A stretch of DNA of 64,000 nucleotides, taken from assembly GCF_900087055.1 (NCBI RefSeq), contig NZ_LT575468.1, positions 930,001-994,000 on the forward strand, read 5' to 3'. Under the pieces are notes generated by a model. It searched no databases. It saw nothing but the letters and a program-made list of their open reading frames with translations, and had not been told where the DNA came from. This document shows positions 1 through 8,375 of this stretch, piece by piece (the stretch's first letter is position 1; each line of letters begins with the position of its first letter). The DNA comes from Plesiomonas shigelloides (lineage in GTDB: Bacteria > Pseudomonadota > Gammaproteobacteria > Enterobacterales > CAMTGL01). Both the position numbers and the translations under genes were made by a program.

Positions 1-967
1 GGTGGTGGGTTTGACCGGCACCGGAGAAAAGAGCCCGTTTACCGAGCAGAGCTTCAAGGCGATGCTGCAAAACTTTGGCATCCAGATCCCGGCCAACGTC
101 AAGCCGAAGATCAACAACGTGGCAGCGGTAGCGGTAACCGCCGAGTTGCCGCCGTTTACCAAGCAAGGGCAGAGCGTGGATGTCACGGTGTCGTCGCTGG
201 GTGAAGCCAAAAGCCTGCGCGGCGGTATGCTGCTACAAACCATGCTGAAAGGCTTGGATGGTCAGGTGTATGCGGTGGCGCAGGGCAGTTTAGTGGTCGG
301 CGGTTTTAGCGCCGAAGGCAATGACGGCTCTAAGGTGCAAGCCAACACCCCGACCGTAGGCCGAATTCCAAACGGTGCGACGGTGGAGCAGGAAGTGCCA
401 ACTCCGTTTGATCGCGGCGATTTCATCACCTACAACCTGCACAGTGCCGATTTTACCAGCGCCCGCCGTATGGCCGAGGCGATCAATGACACCTTAGGTG
501 GTCAAATTGCCCAAGCGGTTGATGGCACCTCGATTCGAGTGCGCGCGCCGCGCGATGCCACCGAGCGGGTGAATTTCCTGTCGACGGTGGAAAATATCGA
601 TTTTGATCCAGCGGAAGAGGCGGCCAAGATTGTGGTCAACTCCCGTACCGGCACCATCGTGGTCGGTCAGAATGTGCGTTTGCGCCCTGCAGCCATCACC
701 CATGGCGGCTTGACCGTGACCATCAACGAAAATCTCAATGTCAGTCAGCCAAATCCATTGTCGCAAGGGCAAACGGTGGTGACACCGCAGTCTAACGTCC
801 AAGTCGATCAAAACAAATCCAAGATGGTGAAGTTTGATCCGGGCGTGACCCTCGACGATCTGGTGCGGGCGGTGAACGATATTGGCGCGGGCCCGTCTGA
901 TGTGATGGCGATCCTCGAGGCCTTGAAACAGGCCGGGGCGATTCAAGGTGAGTTGGTGGTGATCTGA
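1..967 (+). CDS. flgI: Flagellar P-ring protein FlgI, 5' truncated by window edge
   Basis: This is the C-terminal 321 or so residues of FlgI, the periplasmic protein that polymerises into the P ring around the flagellar rod. Only the region after the N-terminal secretion signal is present: the frame is open through base 1 and the first codons read VVGLTGTG, which matches the conserved segment some 45 residues into the usual ~365-residue protein. The early GTG codons are therefore not a start. The tail ends in [10 protein letters not shown], typical of the family. The stop overlaps the flgJ start (TGATG), so the two are translationally coupled. The call is secure; only the 5' end is missing. 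Confidence 0.96.
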   Translation, partial: VVGLTGTGEKSPFTEQSFKAMLQNFGIQIPANVKPKINNVAAVAVTAELPPFTKQGQSVDVTVSSLGEAKSLRGGMLLQTMLKGLDGQVYAVAQGSLVVGGFSAEGNDGSKVQANTPTVGRIPNGATVEQEVPTPFDRGDFITYNLHSADFTSARRMAEAINDTLGGQIAQAVDGTSIRVRAPRDATERVNFLSTVENIDFDPAEEAAKIVVNSRTGTIVVGQNVRLRPAAITHGGLTVTINENLNVSQPNPLSQGQTVVTPQSNVQVDQNKSKMVKFDPGVTLDDLVRAVNDIGAGPSDVMAILEALKQAGAIQGELVVI

Positions 968-1935
968 TGGACAGCGGATTTGTTGATGCCAGTACTTATC
1001 ATGACTTAAACAGCCTCAGCCGTATGCGTGAGGCGGCGCTGAAAAATGATAAGGATGCGCTGCGCGCAGCAGCCAATCAGTTCGAGGCCACTTTTATGCG
1101 CCAGATGCTGAAAAGCATGCGTGACGCTAACTCGGCCTTCAAATCCGAAGACTCGCCGTTTAACTCGCCATCGGCAGATTTTTATCAGCAGATGTACGAC
1201 GAAGAGCTGGCGGCGGAGCTATCGCGCAAAGGCTCATTGGGGCTTGCAGATCTGCTGGTCACGCAATTGGGCGGTAAAGACGCCAAGCATGAGGGCAACA
1301 GCGCTGCACCGGTCGCGCAGGCCGGTGGCGATCTGCTCTCTGAGCTGCGCCTGCGTAAAAATAAATCCTCTGGTCTGCATCAACCCGATCCGGTGACCGG
1401 CATCGCGAGTCATCGTAAAACCCGTTCGGTGGGAACCGATGACAATTTGCCCGATGCGCCAGAAGACGGTTTTTCCAGCGCGCAAGAGTTTGTGGCGACC
1501 TTGTTCCCGCATGCCTTGAAAGCGGCTAAAAAACTGGGGACGACGCCGGCAATTTTGATTGCGCAGGCCGCCTTGGAAACCGGTTGGGGCAAGAGCATCA
1601 TTCAAAACGCCGCCGGCAGCAGTAATAACCTGTTTAACATCAAAGCCGGTAAGAGCTGGGATGGCGATAAGGTCACCGTGCGTACGCTGGAGTATTTCGA
1701 CGGTACGGCGGTGAACGTGACCTCTCCATTCCGAGCCTATGACAGCTTTGCCGATAGCTTTGAGGATTACGTACGTTTCTTGCAAGAAAACGGCCGTTAC
1801 GCGCAGGCGCTCAAACAGGCCGCCAATCCAGAAAACTATATCTCGCATCTGCAAAAAGCCGGTTATGCCACCGACCCGCGCTATGCCAACAAGGTCATCA
1901 GTATTCTGCGCCGTGTCCAGTCACTGCTGGAATAA
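967..1935 (+). CDS. flgJ: Flagellar rod assembly protein / peptidoglycan hydrolase FlgJ
   Basis: FlgJ (322 aa) is the rod-capping protein that opens the peptidoglycan so that the rod can cross it. It has two parts: an N-terminal rod-binding domain (about residues 20-100, with the conserved FEATFMRQMLKSMRDA stretch) and a C-terminal glucosaminidase-type domain (about 160-320). The catalytic glutamate is visible as Glu204 in AALETGWGKS. A low-complexity linker joins the two. The two-domain form is the one seen in beta- and gammaproteobacteria. It overlaps flgI by 3 bp. What follows is flgH, not flgK, which is not the canonical order. Confidence 0.96.
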   Translation: MDSGFVDASTYHDLNSLSRMREAALKNDKDALRAAANQFEATFMRQMLKSMRDANSAFKSEDSPFNSPSADFYQQMYDEELAAELSRKGSLGLADLLVTQLGGKDAKHEGNSAAPVAQAGGDLLSELRLRKNKSSGLHQPDPVTGIASHRKTRSVGTDDNLPDAPEDGFSSAQEFVATLFPHALKAAKKLGTTPAILIAQAALETGWGKSIIQNAAGSSNNLFNIKAGKSWDGDKVTVRTLEYFDGTAVNVTSPFRAYDSFADSFEDYVRFLQENGRYAQALKQAANPENYISHLQKAGYATDPRYANKVISILRRVQSLLE

Positions 1936-1974
1936 CGCGCCTAGACGTCATCTATTTTGTCGGAACCCGTGAAC

Positions 1975-2667
1975 ATGATGCAATTTCGCCGAATCTCTTC
2001 CCTGCTGGTACTGCTGTGCGGGATCACGCTAGTCGGTTGTGCTAGCCCCAATAAACCGATTGCCGATGATCCCAACTGGGCACCGGTCGAGCCGCCGCCA
2101 GCGCCAAAGCCGCCGGTTGAACTGACTGGCTCCCTGTTTATTAAACCGCAAGGCGGCGGGATGTATTCGGATATCAAGGCGCACCGGGTAGGTGACATCA
2201 TCACCGTGCAGCTGATGGAAAACACCAAAGCCAAGAAAAACGCCAAGACCGACTTGAGCAAAGAGAGCAACGCCAGCCTGCCAAGCCCAACCATTGCCGG
2301 TCGCCCTGTGACCATCAACGGGGTGCCGGTTTCCTTTGGCATCACTAACAGCAATGACTTTAACGGTGGGGCGGCCGCCGATCAGAGCAACAGCCTAAGC
2401 GGCTCGATTTCGGTGGAAGTAATTCAGGTGCTGTCGAACGGTAACCTGCGTGTGCGCGGCGAGAAGTGGATCACCTTGAATAACGGTGAAGAGTTCATTC
2501 GCCTGACCGGCACGATCCGCCCAGAAGACATTAGCCCAGATAACGTGATTGCCTCGGTGAAAGTTTCCAATGCGCGTATCCAATACTCCGGTACCGGTGC
2601 GTTCTCGGATACCCAGAAGCAGGGTTGGTTGTCACGCTTCTTTAATAGCGAGTGGTTCCCGTTCTGA
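1975..2667 (+). CDS. flgH: Flagellar L-ring lipoprotein FlgH
   Basis: FlgH forms the outer-membrane L ring of the flagellar bushing. From the ATG at 1975 the protein is 230 aa, starts with a lipoprotein signal ending LVGC (lipidated Cys22), then carries the family core: GSLF, YSDIKAHRVGDIITV, SGSISVEVIQVLSNGNL, EEFIRLTGTIRPEDI, and ends in SRFFNSEWFPF. A TTG at 1957 and a GTG at 1969 are in frame, but the ATG has a CGGAA element 9 bp upstream and gives a normal signal peptide. In the usual operon flgH lies between flgG and flgI; here it lies 39 bp after flgJ. Whether another flgH exists upstream cannot be seen in this window. Confidence 0.95.
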   Translation: MMQFRRISSLLVLLCGITLVGCASPNKPIADDPNWAPVEPPPAPKPPVELTGSLFIKPQGGGMYSDIKAHRVGDIITVQLMENTKAKKNAKTDLSKESNASLPSPTIAGRPVTINGVPVSFGITNSNDFNGGAAADQSNSLSGSISVEVIQVLSNGNLRVRGEKWITLNNGEEFIRLTGTIRPEDISPDNVIASVKVSNARIQYSGTGAFSDTQKQGWLSRFFNSEWFPF

Positions 2668-2689
2668 TTCGGGTAAAGTTTTTCTGAGT

Positions 2690-2718
2690 ACGGCAGATAC
2701 ATATCAGGTAGCTGCCGT
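2690..2718 (+). other. Hairpin between flgH and flgK
   Basis: A 7-bp perfect inverted repeat (ACGGCAG ... CTGCCGT, 15-nt loop) lies in the 104-bp flgH-flgK gap. There is no T tract behind it, so it is not a typical intrinsic terminator. It could be an RNA-processing or partial-attenuation structure separating the rod/ring genes from flgKL. Confidence 0.4.
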
Positions 2719-2771
2719 CGTCTGAACTGGCTAAACGCCGCTTCAGGGCACATCAGATTGAGGAGAAGGTA

Positions 2772-4691
2772 ATGAATGATCTACTGCAACTGGGCATGAG
2801 CGGTGTATTGGCTAACCAAGCTCAGCTTCGGGTAACCGGTAACAACATCAATAACGTCAATACCATCGGTTACAGCCGTCAGGTTGCGGTTCAGACCACC
2901 AACGGAACCCAGTATCAGGGCAACCTGCAGTTCGGTACCGGTGTGAACATCACCGAAGTGCGTCGCGTGTACAGCACTTACGCCAACAACGAACTGAACA
3001 TGGCGACCACCAAATTCTCCAACGCCACTCAGCGCACCACCGGGTTGACCGAGCTGGATAACTTGCTGTCGAAAGTGGGGATTAAAATTCCGAACACCCT
3101 CAACAGCTGGTTTGATGCGGTGAATAAACTGGGCGATGCACCGAATGATGTTGCACTGCGCCAGCAAGTTCTTGAACAGGGAAAAAACCTCTCCGCCCAG
3201 TTCAATAACCTGCACAGCACCCTCGATAACAAAGTTAATGAACTGAATGATCAGCTGACCGGCAGTGCGCAGCGGGTTAACGATATCGCCAAAGAGTTGG
3301 CCGATCTGAACAAAACCATCGTCGAACAAGGCGGTAGCTCCAACGAGATGGAAGACCGTCGTCAGTCGCTGCTGGACGAGCTGGCTGAGTACACCCAAGT
3401 CTCGACGGTGCCGAAAGACGATGGCTCGATGAACGTCCTGATTGGTGGTGGTCACACCCTTGTGTCCGGTGGCGACAGCGCCAAAATCAAGATGGTGGAT
3501 GGCTCACCCGATCCTCGTCAAAGCCAAATGGCGATTAGCTGGGGTAACAGCAGCAAGCCGCTCAACGGCCAGTCGCTCGGCGGTAAGCTGGGTGCGATGT
3601 TTGAAATGCGCGATGTGCATATTCCGAAGGCGATGGATCAAATCGGTCTGATGGCGATAGGCATTGCGGATGCGATTAACAAGCAGCAGCAACAAGGCTT
3701 GGATCTCAATGGCGATATCGGTCAAAACATGTTCACCGATATCAATAGCGATCAGGCCAAGCAGAGCCGTGCTATCAGCAACAATCCGGGCTTGGATCTG
3801 GGCGTCAACATTGATGATGTCAGCAAACTCAGCGCCGGTCCGTTCCAAGTCGAGTTTGACGGTAAAGATTACATTCTGCGTGATAAGAGCGGTAACGAGC
3901 TGGAAAAGCTGACGCCGAAAGGCACGCCGATGAACGGTTTAAGCTCTGATAAATACGGCTTCACGCTGGAGATCAACGGCGGCACTATCGCCAAAGGCGA
4001 TAAAATTGAAATTCGTCCAACCCGCCAAGGTGCAGCGGATATCGGTATGAACATGACCGATCCATCGCAAATCGCTGCGCAAGGCATTACCAACAAAGGT
4101 GAAGCTAACAAGGGCAGCGGTAGCGTGAATGTCTCGGTGAAAGATAAAGCCGATCCGAATTATCCGATTGATGGCCGTAAGCTGAATATCGAATACTTCG
4201 ATGATGGCGGCAAGTTGTCATACCGCATCACCGATGGTGGCGAGCCACCAAAAGAGCTGCAAAAAGGCGAGTATACCGCAGGCGCTAAAGTGAACGTGGG
4301 CGGGATGGAAATTACCCTCGGCGGTAAACCGCAAGTCGGCGATTCTTTCAGCATCGATATGGATCCTGCCTCAGGTAGCAACACCAACTTGCTGGCAATG
4401 CAAGATCTGCAGAACAGCAAAATCATGGGTAACGGCACCCAGACCCTGTTTGATGTGTACGAAAAACTCAATACGGATATCGGTGCGGCGCAGTCATCGG
4501 CTATGCGTGATTACAGCCACACCAAACTGGAGTATCAGAGCGCGGCAACTCGCGCTAGCAGTGTCTCCGGTGTGGATCTGAACGAAGAGGCCGGTAATTT
4601 GATTCGCTATCAGCAGTCTTACTCAGCCAGTGCGCGGATCATTACATTAGCCGACGATATTTTTAAAACCCTGATGGGCGCGCTGGGCTGA
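2772..4691 (+). CDS. flgK: Flagellar hook-associated protein 1 FlgK
   Basis: FlgK (639 aa) forms the first hook-filament junction ring. The N-terminal flagellar rod/hook motif (LLQLGMSGVLANQAQLRVTG, then NNINNVNTIGYSRQ) and the C-terminal coiled-coil D0 segment (VSGVDLNEEAGNLIRYQQSY) are both clear. The long central region is the variable domain that makes polar-type FlgK longer than the ~550 aa enteric protein. GAGGAGAAGG precedes the ATG at optimal spacing. It pairs with flgL 88 bp downstream. Confidence 0.96.
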   Translation: MNDLLQLGMSGVLANQAQLRVTGNNINNVNTIGYSRQVAVQTTNGTQYQGNLQFGTGVNITEVRRVYSTYANNELNMATTKFSNATQRTTGLTELDNLLSKVGIKIPNTLNSWFDAVNKLGDAPNDVALRQQVLEQGKNLSAQFNNLHSTLDNKVNELNDQLTGSAQRVNDIAKELADLNKTIVEQGGSSNEMEDRRQSLLDELAEYTQVSTVPKDDGSMNVLIGGGHTLVSGGDSAKIKMVDGSPDPRQSQMAISWGNSSKPLNGQSLGGKLGAMFEMRDVHIPKAMDQIGLMAIGIADAINKQQQQGLDLNGDIGQNMFTDINSDQAKQSRAISNNPGLDLGVNIDDVSKLSAGPFQVEFDGKDYILRDKSGNELEKLTPKGTPMNGLSSDKYGFTLEINGGTIAKGDKIEIRPTRQGAADIGMNMTDPSQIAAQGITNKGEANKGSGSVNVSVKDKADPNYPIDGRKLNIEYFDDGGKLSYRITDGGEPPKELQKGEYTAGAKVNVGGMEITLGGKPQVGDSFSIDMDPASGSNTNLLAMQDLQNSKIMGNGTQTLFDVYEKLNTDIGAAQSSAMRDYSHTKLEYQSAATRASSVSGVDLNEEAGNLIRYQQSYSASARIITLADDIFKTLMGALG

Positions 4692-4721
4692 TTAAAGCTT
4701 CAATGAGCCGTGCCCAAGAAA

Positions 4722-4737
4722 ACCGGTCTAGACCGGT
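4722..4737. other. Perfect 16-bp palindrome upstream of flgL
   Basis: ACCGGTCTAGACCGGT is a perfect palindrome in the flgK-flgL gap, followed by CTTTG. It could fold as a 6-bp hairpin with a CTAG loop, acting as a weak terminator or processing site, or could be a protein-binding site. No T run follows. Confidence 0.45.
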
Positions 4738-4779
4738 CTTTGCCAGACGTTTTACCGATTACATTACAGGACCAGCATT

Positions 4780-6033
4780 ATGATGCGTGTATCTTCTTTT
4801 CAGGACTACCGCCTGTTTACCACTAACATGGGGCAAAAGCAGGTTGAGCTGAGCAAAGTATGGAGCCAGATTGATTCTGGCAAACGGGTTCAGACCGCCG
4901 GTGATGATGCGGTGGCCATGGTCTCCATCCATAACCTCAAACAGCAAAGCACCCTGAATCAGCAGTACACCAACATGGCGGACTTGGCGCTCAATCGCTT
5001 AGGGCAGGAAGAGACCTACCTGAAAAATGCTGACGATTTGATTCAAAACAGCAAAGAGCGTGTGCAAGGGGCATTAAATCCGTCACTGGACCAAGATGGC
5101 CGTAATGCACTGGCGCAAGACATGCAATCTAACTTAGATGCTCTGTTTGATCTGGCCAATACCCGTGATGAAGCCGGTAACTATATCTTTGGTGGTACCA
5201 AAACCGATCAACCGCCATTTTTCAAAGATGCCAGCGGTAAAATTCAGTACCGTGGCAACGATGAACAGCGTTTCATGCAGGTGGCATCCTCAATTCAAGT
5301 TCCGGTGAATGATTCTGGGGCAAAGCTGTTCCAGCAAGTGCCGAACCCATTTGGTGATTATCGACCGGATTACAATCTTAGCGAAGGCTCGGATTTCTTC
5401 ATCAATAGCACCGAGAACCTGAAAGGTTCTGATGAGCAGTATGATGTCGAGTTTGTCAAAATGGCTGACGGCTCAACCGGTTTTCTGGCTAAAAATAGCA
5501 AGGGCGAGTACGTTCCGGCGCAAAAAACGGATACAGCTACAGGCGCGTTATTACCGCCGGAGCCGCAGCCAGTGGATATGAAAAATGGCCAACTGGTGAT
5601 CAATGATGGCACGCAGGATCTGGCGCGGATCAAATTCAGCGGCGAGCCTAAAGTGTCAGATGATGGTGCGGATAAAGTCAGCATCAAGCCGGGTAAAACC
5701 ATCGATGCATTCGAAGCAATGCAAGACGCAATCAAAAACGTGCAAGATGGCACCAACACCGGCAACATCAGTATGGGTCTTGCCGACCTGGATGCCATCA
5801 GTAAACACCTGAACTCGGTACGTGGTGAAGTGGGTACGCGCATGCAAGCGGCGGAAACTGCAAAAGAAGATCATGCCGATAATGATGTGGTGGTAAAAAG
5901 CGCTCTCTCTACCCAAGAGGATGTGGACTATCCGACTGCCATTTTGCAGATGACCATGCTCAGTAGCTCAATGCAGGCCAGTCAGGCCACGTTCATGAAG
6001 TTGCAGGGGTTGAGTCTGTTTAACTATATCTAA
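4780..6033 (+). CDS. flgL: Flagellar hook-associated protein 3 FlgL
   Basis: FlgL (417 aa) is the second junction protein, linking FlgK to flagellin. It has the flagellin-like N-terminal coiled coil (MRVSSFQDYRLFTTNMGQKQ...WSQIDSGKRV) and the C-terminal LSTQEDVDYPTAILQMTMLSSSMQASQATFMKLQGLSLFNYI. The insert between them (about residues 190-300) is the variable part. Two ATGs are adjacent (4780 and 4783); AGGA 8 bp upstream suits the first. It closes the flg operon and is followed by a strong terminator at about 6100. Confidence 0.96.
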   Translation: MMRVSSFQDYRLFTTNMGQKQVELSKVWSQIDSGKRVQTAGDDAVAMVSIHNLKQQSTLNQQYTNMADLALNRLGQEETYLKNADDLIQNSKERVQGALNPSLDQDGRNALAQDMQSNLDALFDLANTRDEAGNYIFGGTKTDQPPFFKDASGKIQYRGNDEQRFMQVASSIQVPVNDSGAKLFQQVPNPFGDYRPDYNLSEGSDFFINSTENLKGSDEQYDVEFVKMADGSTGFLAKNSKGEYVPAQKTDTATGALLPPEPQPVDMKNGQLVINDGTQDLARIKFSGEPKVSDDGADKVSIKPGKTIDAFEAMQDAIKNVQDGTNTGNISMGLADLDAISKHLNSVRGEVGTRMQAAETAKEDHADNDVVVKSALSTQEDVDYPTAILQMTMLSSSMQASQATFMKLQGLSLFNYI

Positions 6034-6099
6034 ACTTAATCTGCTATCGCTAATTGTTTAATTAATGGGCTGCAGATAACAAATGGCTTCTTTGGTGAA

Positions 6100-6126
6100 A
6101 AACCGCGCTTAGGCGCGGTTTTTTTA
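6100..6126 (+). terminator. Rho-independent terminator after flgL
   Basis: Stem AACCGCGC / GCGCGGTT with a TTAG loop, followed directly by a run of T. It separates the flg operon from the glycosyltransferase gene. Confidence 0.9.
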
Positions 6127-6167
6127 CGCCTTTATCATGCCGAATACCGCAGAGAAACCGCAGAAAA

Positions 6168-6183
6168 TGGCGTAATAATTGCT
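6168..6183 (+). promoter_or_regulatory. Sigma-54 promoter candidate for the glycosyltransferase gene
   Basis: TGGCGTAATAATTGCT matches the RpoN consensus with GG-N10-GC spacing, TGGC at -24 and TTGCT at -12. It lies about 40 bp upstream of the ATG at 6222 and just after the flgL terminator, so this gene appears to be its own RpoN-dependent unit. Confidence 0.75.
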
Positions 6184-6221
6184 ATATCAGGCATATCAGT
6201 GACGGGCAATCAGAGGAAAAC

Positions 6222-8312
6222 ATGTCTGACATACAGAACCTGCCTTCGGCAGAAGAGATCGAAGCGCATTTTCAACGTGGCGTGGAATTGTTTAATCAGG
6301 GCAACAAGGAAGACGGTTATCAGGTTGTACGCCTGATGGCGGACCTGTGTCCCGACAATTTTACCTATCAGCATACCGCCGGTCTGATTGCCTTTGAAAA
6401 CAACAACCAGGAAGCTGCTCAGCGCTATTTGTGGCGCGCCGCCGAGTGTGACCCAAACAATCTTGAACTCTATTTCACGCTGGCACAATCCTATTTTCGC
6501 AGTCAGCAGTACGTAAGTTGTCTGAACTTATTGACTGAGCTGGAACAGCATATTTCCGGTAGTGTCGAGCTTTTGACGCTGAAGAAAGAAGCCTACGAGC
6601 AAATTGGCGATAAACCCAATGCCATGCGCTACCGTGCATTGCTGCGTGAAGTGCAGCAAAGTGAAGAGATTGTGGAGCTGGAAACCACGCTGCAAGAGTA
6701 TTATGAGCAAGCACAAGCGCTGATCGAAAACGGGGATTTCTCTGATGCTGAGTTCTTGCTCTCAATGGCGCAAGAGCTCAAAGACGGTGATGCCGAACAC
6801 GATTTTCTGTGGGCTTATCTCTATCATCGCCAAGATAAAAATGAGCAGGCCAAAACCAAAGCTGAACTTGCTTATAAAAAAGGCTTCCGTAAGCCAGGAA
6901 TCTACTATGTGTACGGCTATATTCTCAATGACTTAGGCGAATATCCTGCTGCACGTGAGATCTTGCAAGAAGGCGTAAAAGCTTGCCCGCAAAGCTTTGT
7001 TATCTATGAAACTCTGGCCAAAAACTACCTCAAATCCGGTGCCTACGAGCAGGCTCTTAAAGCCTATCGGAAACTGAGTGTAGATAAACCATCTGATGAA
7101 TACCGCATCCAAATGGCTATTGCTGAGTTTAAATGGTTACAAAGCAGCAATAAAAACCTTGATTACCCAACGGTACGTCAGTTCCAAGATAAGTTGTTGC
7201 CGTTATATCACCAATTTCCGGAAAATATTGAGTTGGCAGATGCTGCCGCCAAGATTTACCAGTGGTTAGGGATGGGTGAGCAAGGGGATTTGGTGTATCA
7301 GGATCTGATTGAACGCTATCCGAATGTGTTGTCGCCAAAATGGAATCGGCATTCATATTTATGGATGAGCAAGCAGTATGAAGCATTTTTAGCGTCTTAT
7401 CGGTTTGGTGAGCAATGCGGCCAACGCGTAAGTTTTGGTCGTGAAGTTAACCGCTGGCAAGGCCAAGAATTAAAAGATGACGAAACACTATTGATTTATT
7501 GCGAGCAAGGGGTTGGGGATGAAATCCGCTTTGCGCATAACTACGCTATAGCTGCTCAAAAAGCGAAAAACGTAATTGCCTATACTGAACCTCGTCTTAT
7601 CGAAATGTTTAGCTTAGCATTTCCAACGATTAAGTTTATTCCATGTGGATTTAATGGCTCGTCACGTACTTACCCTGATGAACTTTTACATATTAAAGAT
7701 AATACGTTCATTGTGGCTGCTGGTGATTTAATGGAAATTAACTTCCGTGAGTCTGGTTCATTAATGCGGACAGAGCCCTATGTAGTATTGCCAACAGAGT
7801 TAACTGACTTCTGGAAAGAACGCATCAAGCAATTACCTAAACGCAAATATAATATTGGTATCTCATGGCGAAGTGGGATGCGAAACCAAGGGCGTAACTT
7901 GGGCTTACTGGATGTAATGGATATGCTGCCAGTGTTTGAGTTGGATGCGAATATCATCTCTTTACAATACGATGACGTGAGTAAAGAGCGTAAGCAGTTA
8001 CAAAAGCGTGGAAAAGATTTGGTTGTTTTTGATGATCTTGACCAAAAAAATGACTTTATGGGCGTTGCTGCCTTGTATCAATCACTGGATTTTGTCATCT
8101 CAGTAGGTACATCCGTAGGTGATATTGCGTATGCTGCTGGTGTTCCTGCCATTATGCTATATGCCAATTATCTTGGCCAAGAGGAAGGTGTGCTGCATAA
8201 AGACTTTAGTGGTTGGGGACGTCAGTACTATTTGTTTTCACCATTAACGAAAGATAAGTCTACTGTTGTACAACAGTGCGTTAAAGATATGTTGACTCGT
8301 ACTGAAGCATAA
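6222..8312 (+). CDS. TPR-containing glycosyltransferase, probable flagellin glycosyltransferase
   Basis: This 696-aa protein has a TPR-rich N-terminal half (about residues 10-330; repeats such as the one at 224-290 with YYVYGYILNDLGEYPAAREIL) and a C-terminal glycosyltransferase-like domain (about 415-690). The latter carries LIYCEQGVGDEIRFA near residue 420 and DFVISVGTSVGDIAYAAGVP near 625, the pattern of TPR proteins with a GT9/GT41-like fold that glycosylate flagellin in polar flagellates. Context supports this: an RpoN promoter, flagellar genes on both sides, and convergence with a CMP-pseudaminic acid operon. No Maf family transferase is present, so this is the best local candidate for attaching the sugar. 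The 3' half is more A+T-rich than the 5' half. Substrate is inferred, not shown. Confidence 0.8.
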   Translation: MSDIQNLPSAEEIEAHFQRGVELFNQGNKEDGYQVVRLMADLCPDNFTYQHTAGLIAFENNNQEAAQRYLWRAAECDPNNLELYFTLAQSYFRSQQYVSCLNLLTELEQHISGSVELLTLKKEAYEQIGDKPNAMRYRALLREVQQSEEIVELETTLQEYYEQAQALIENGDFSDAEFLLSMAQELKDGDAEHDFLWAYLYHRQDKNEQAKTKAELAYKKGFRKPGIYYVYGYILNDLGEYPAAREILQEGVKACPQSFVIYETLAKNYLKSGAYEQALKAYRKLSVDKPSDEYRIQMAIAEFKWLQSSNKNLDYPTVRQFQDKLLPLYHQFPENIELADAAAKIYQWLGMGEQGDLVYQDLIERYPNVLSPKWNRHSYLWMSKQYEAFLASYRFGEQCGQRVSFGREVNRWQGQELKDDETLLIYCEQGVGDEIRFAHNYAIAAQKAKNVIAYTEPRLIEMFSLAFPTIKFIPCGFNGSSRTYPDELLHIKDNTFIVAAGDLMEINFRESGSLMRTEPYVVLPTELTDFWKERIKQLPKRKYNIGISWRSGMRNQGRNLGLLDVMDMLPVFELDANIISLQYDDVSKERKQLQKRGKDLVVFDDLDQKNDFMGVAALYQSLDFVISVGTSVGDIAYAAGVPAIMLYANYLGQEEGVLHKDFSGWGRQYYLFSPLTKDKSTVVQQCVKDMLTRTEA

Positions 8313-8322
8313 TTCATTAAGT

Positions 8323-8352
8323 ATCGCCCCAATAATTGATTATCGGGGCGAT
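8323..8352. terminator. Hairpin between convergent glycosyltransferase and pseI
   Basis: ATCGCCCC / GGGGCGAT, an 8-bp perfect stem with a 14-nt loop, between convergent genes. Its position fits a bidirectional terminator, but T tracts on either side are short. Confidence 0.5.
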
Positions 8353-8375
8353 TACTTTGAGCGGTTATTTAGCTG

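Noticed and set aside
2729-2745. Possible RpoN site before flgK (CTGGCTAAACGCCGCT)
   Set aside because: Spacing between GG and GC is 9, not 10, and the -12 is not TTGC.
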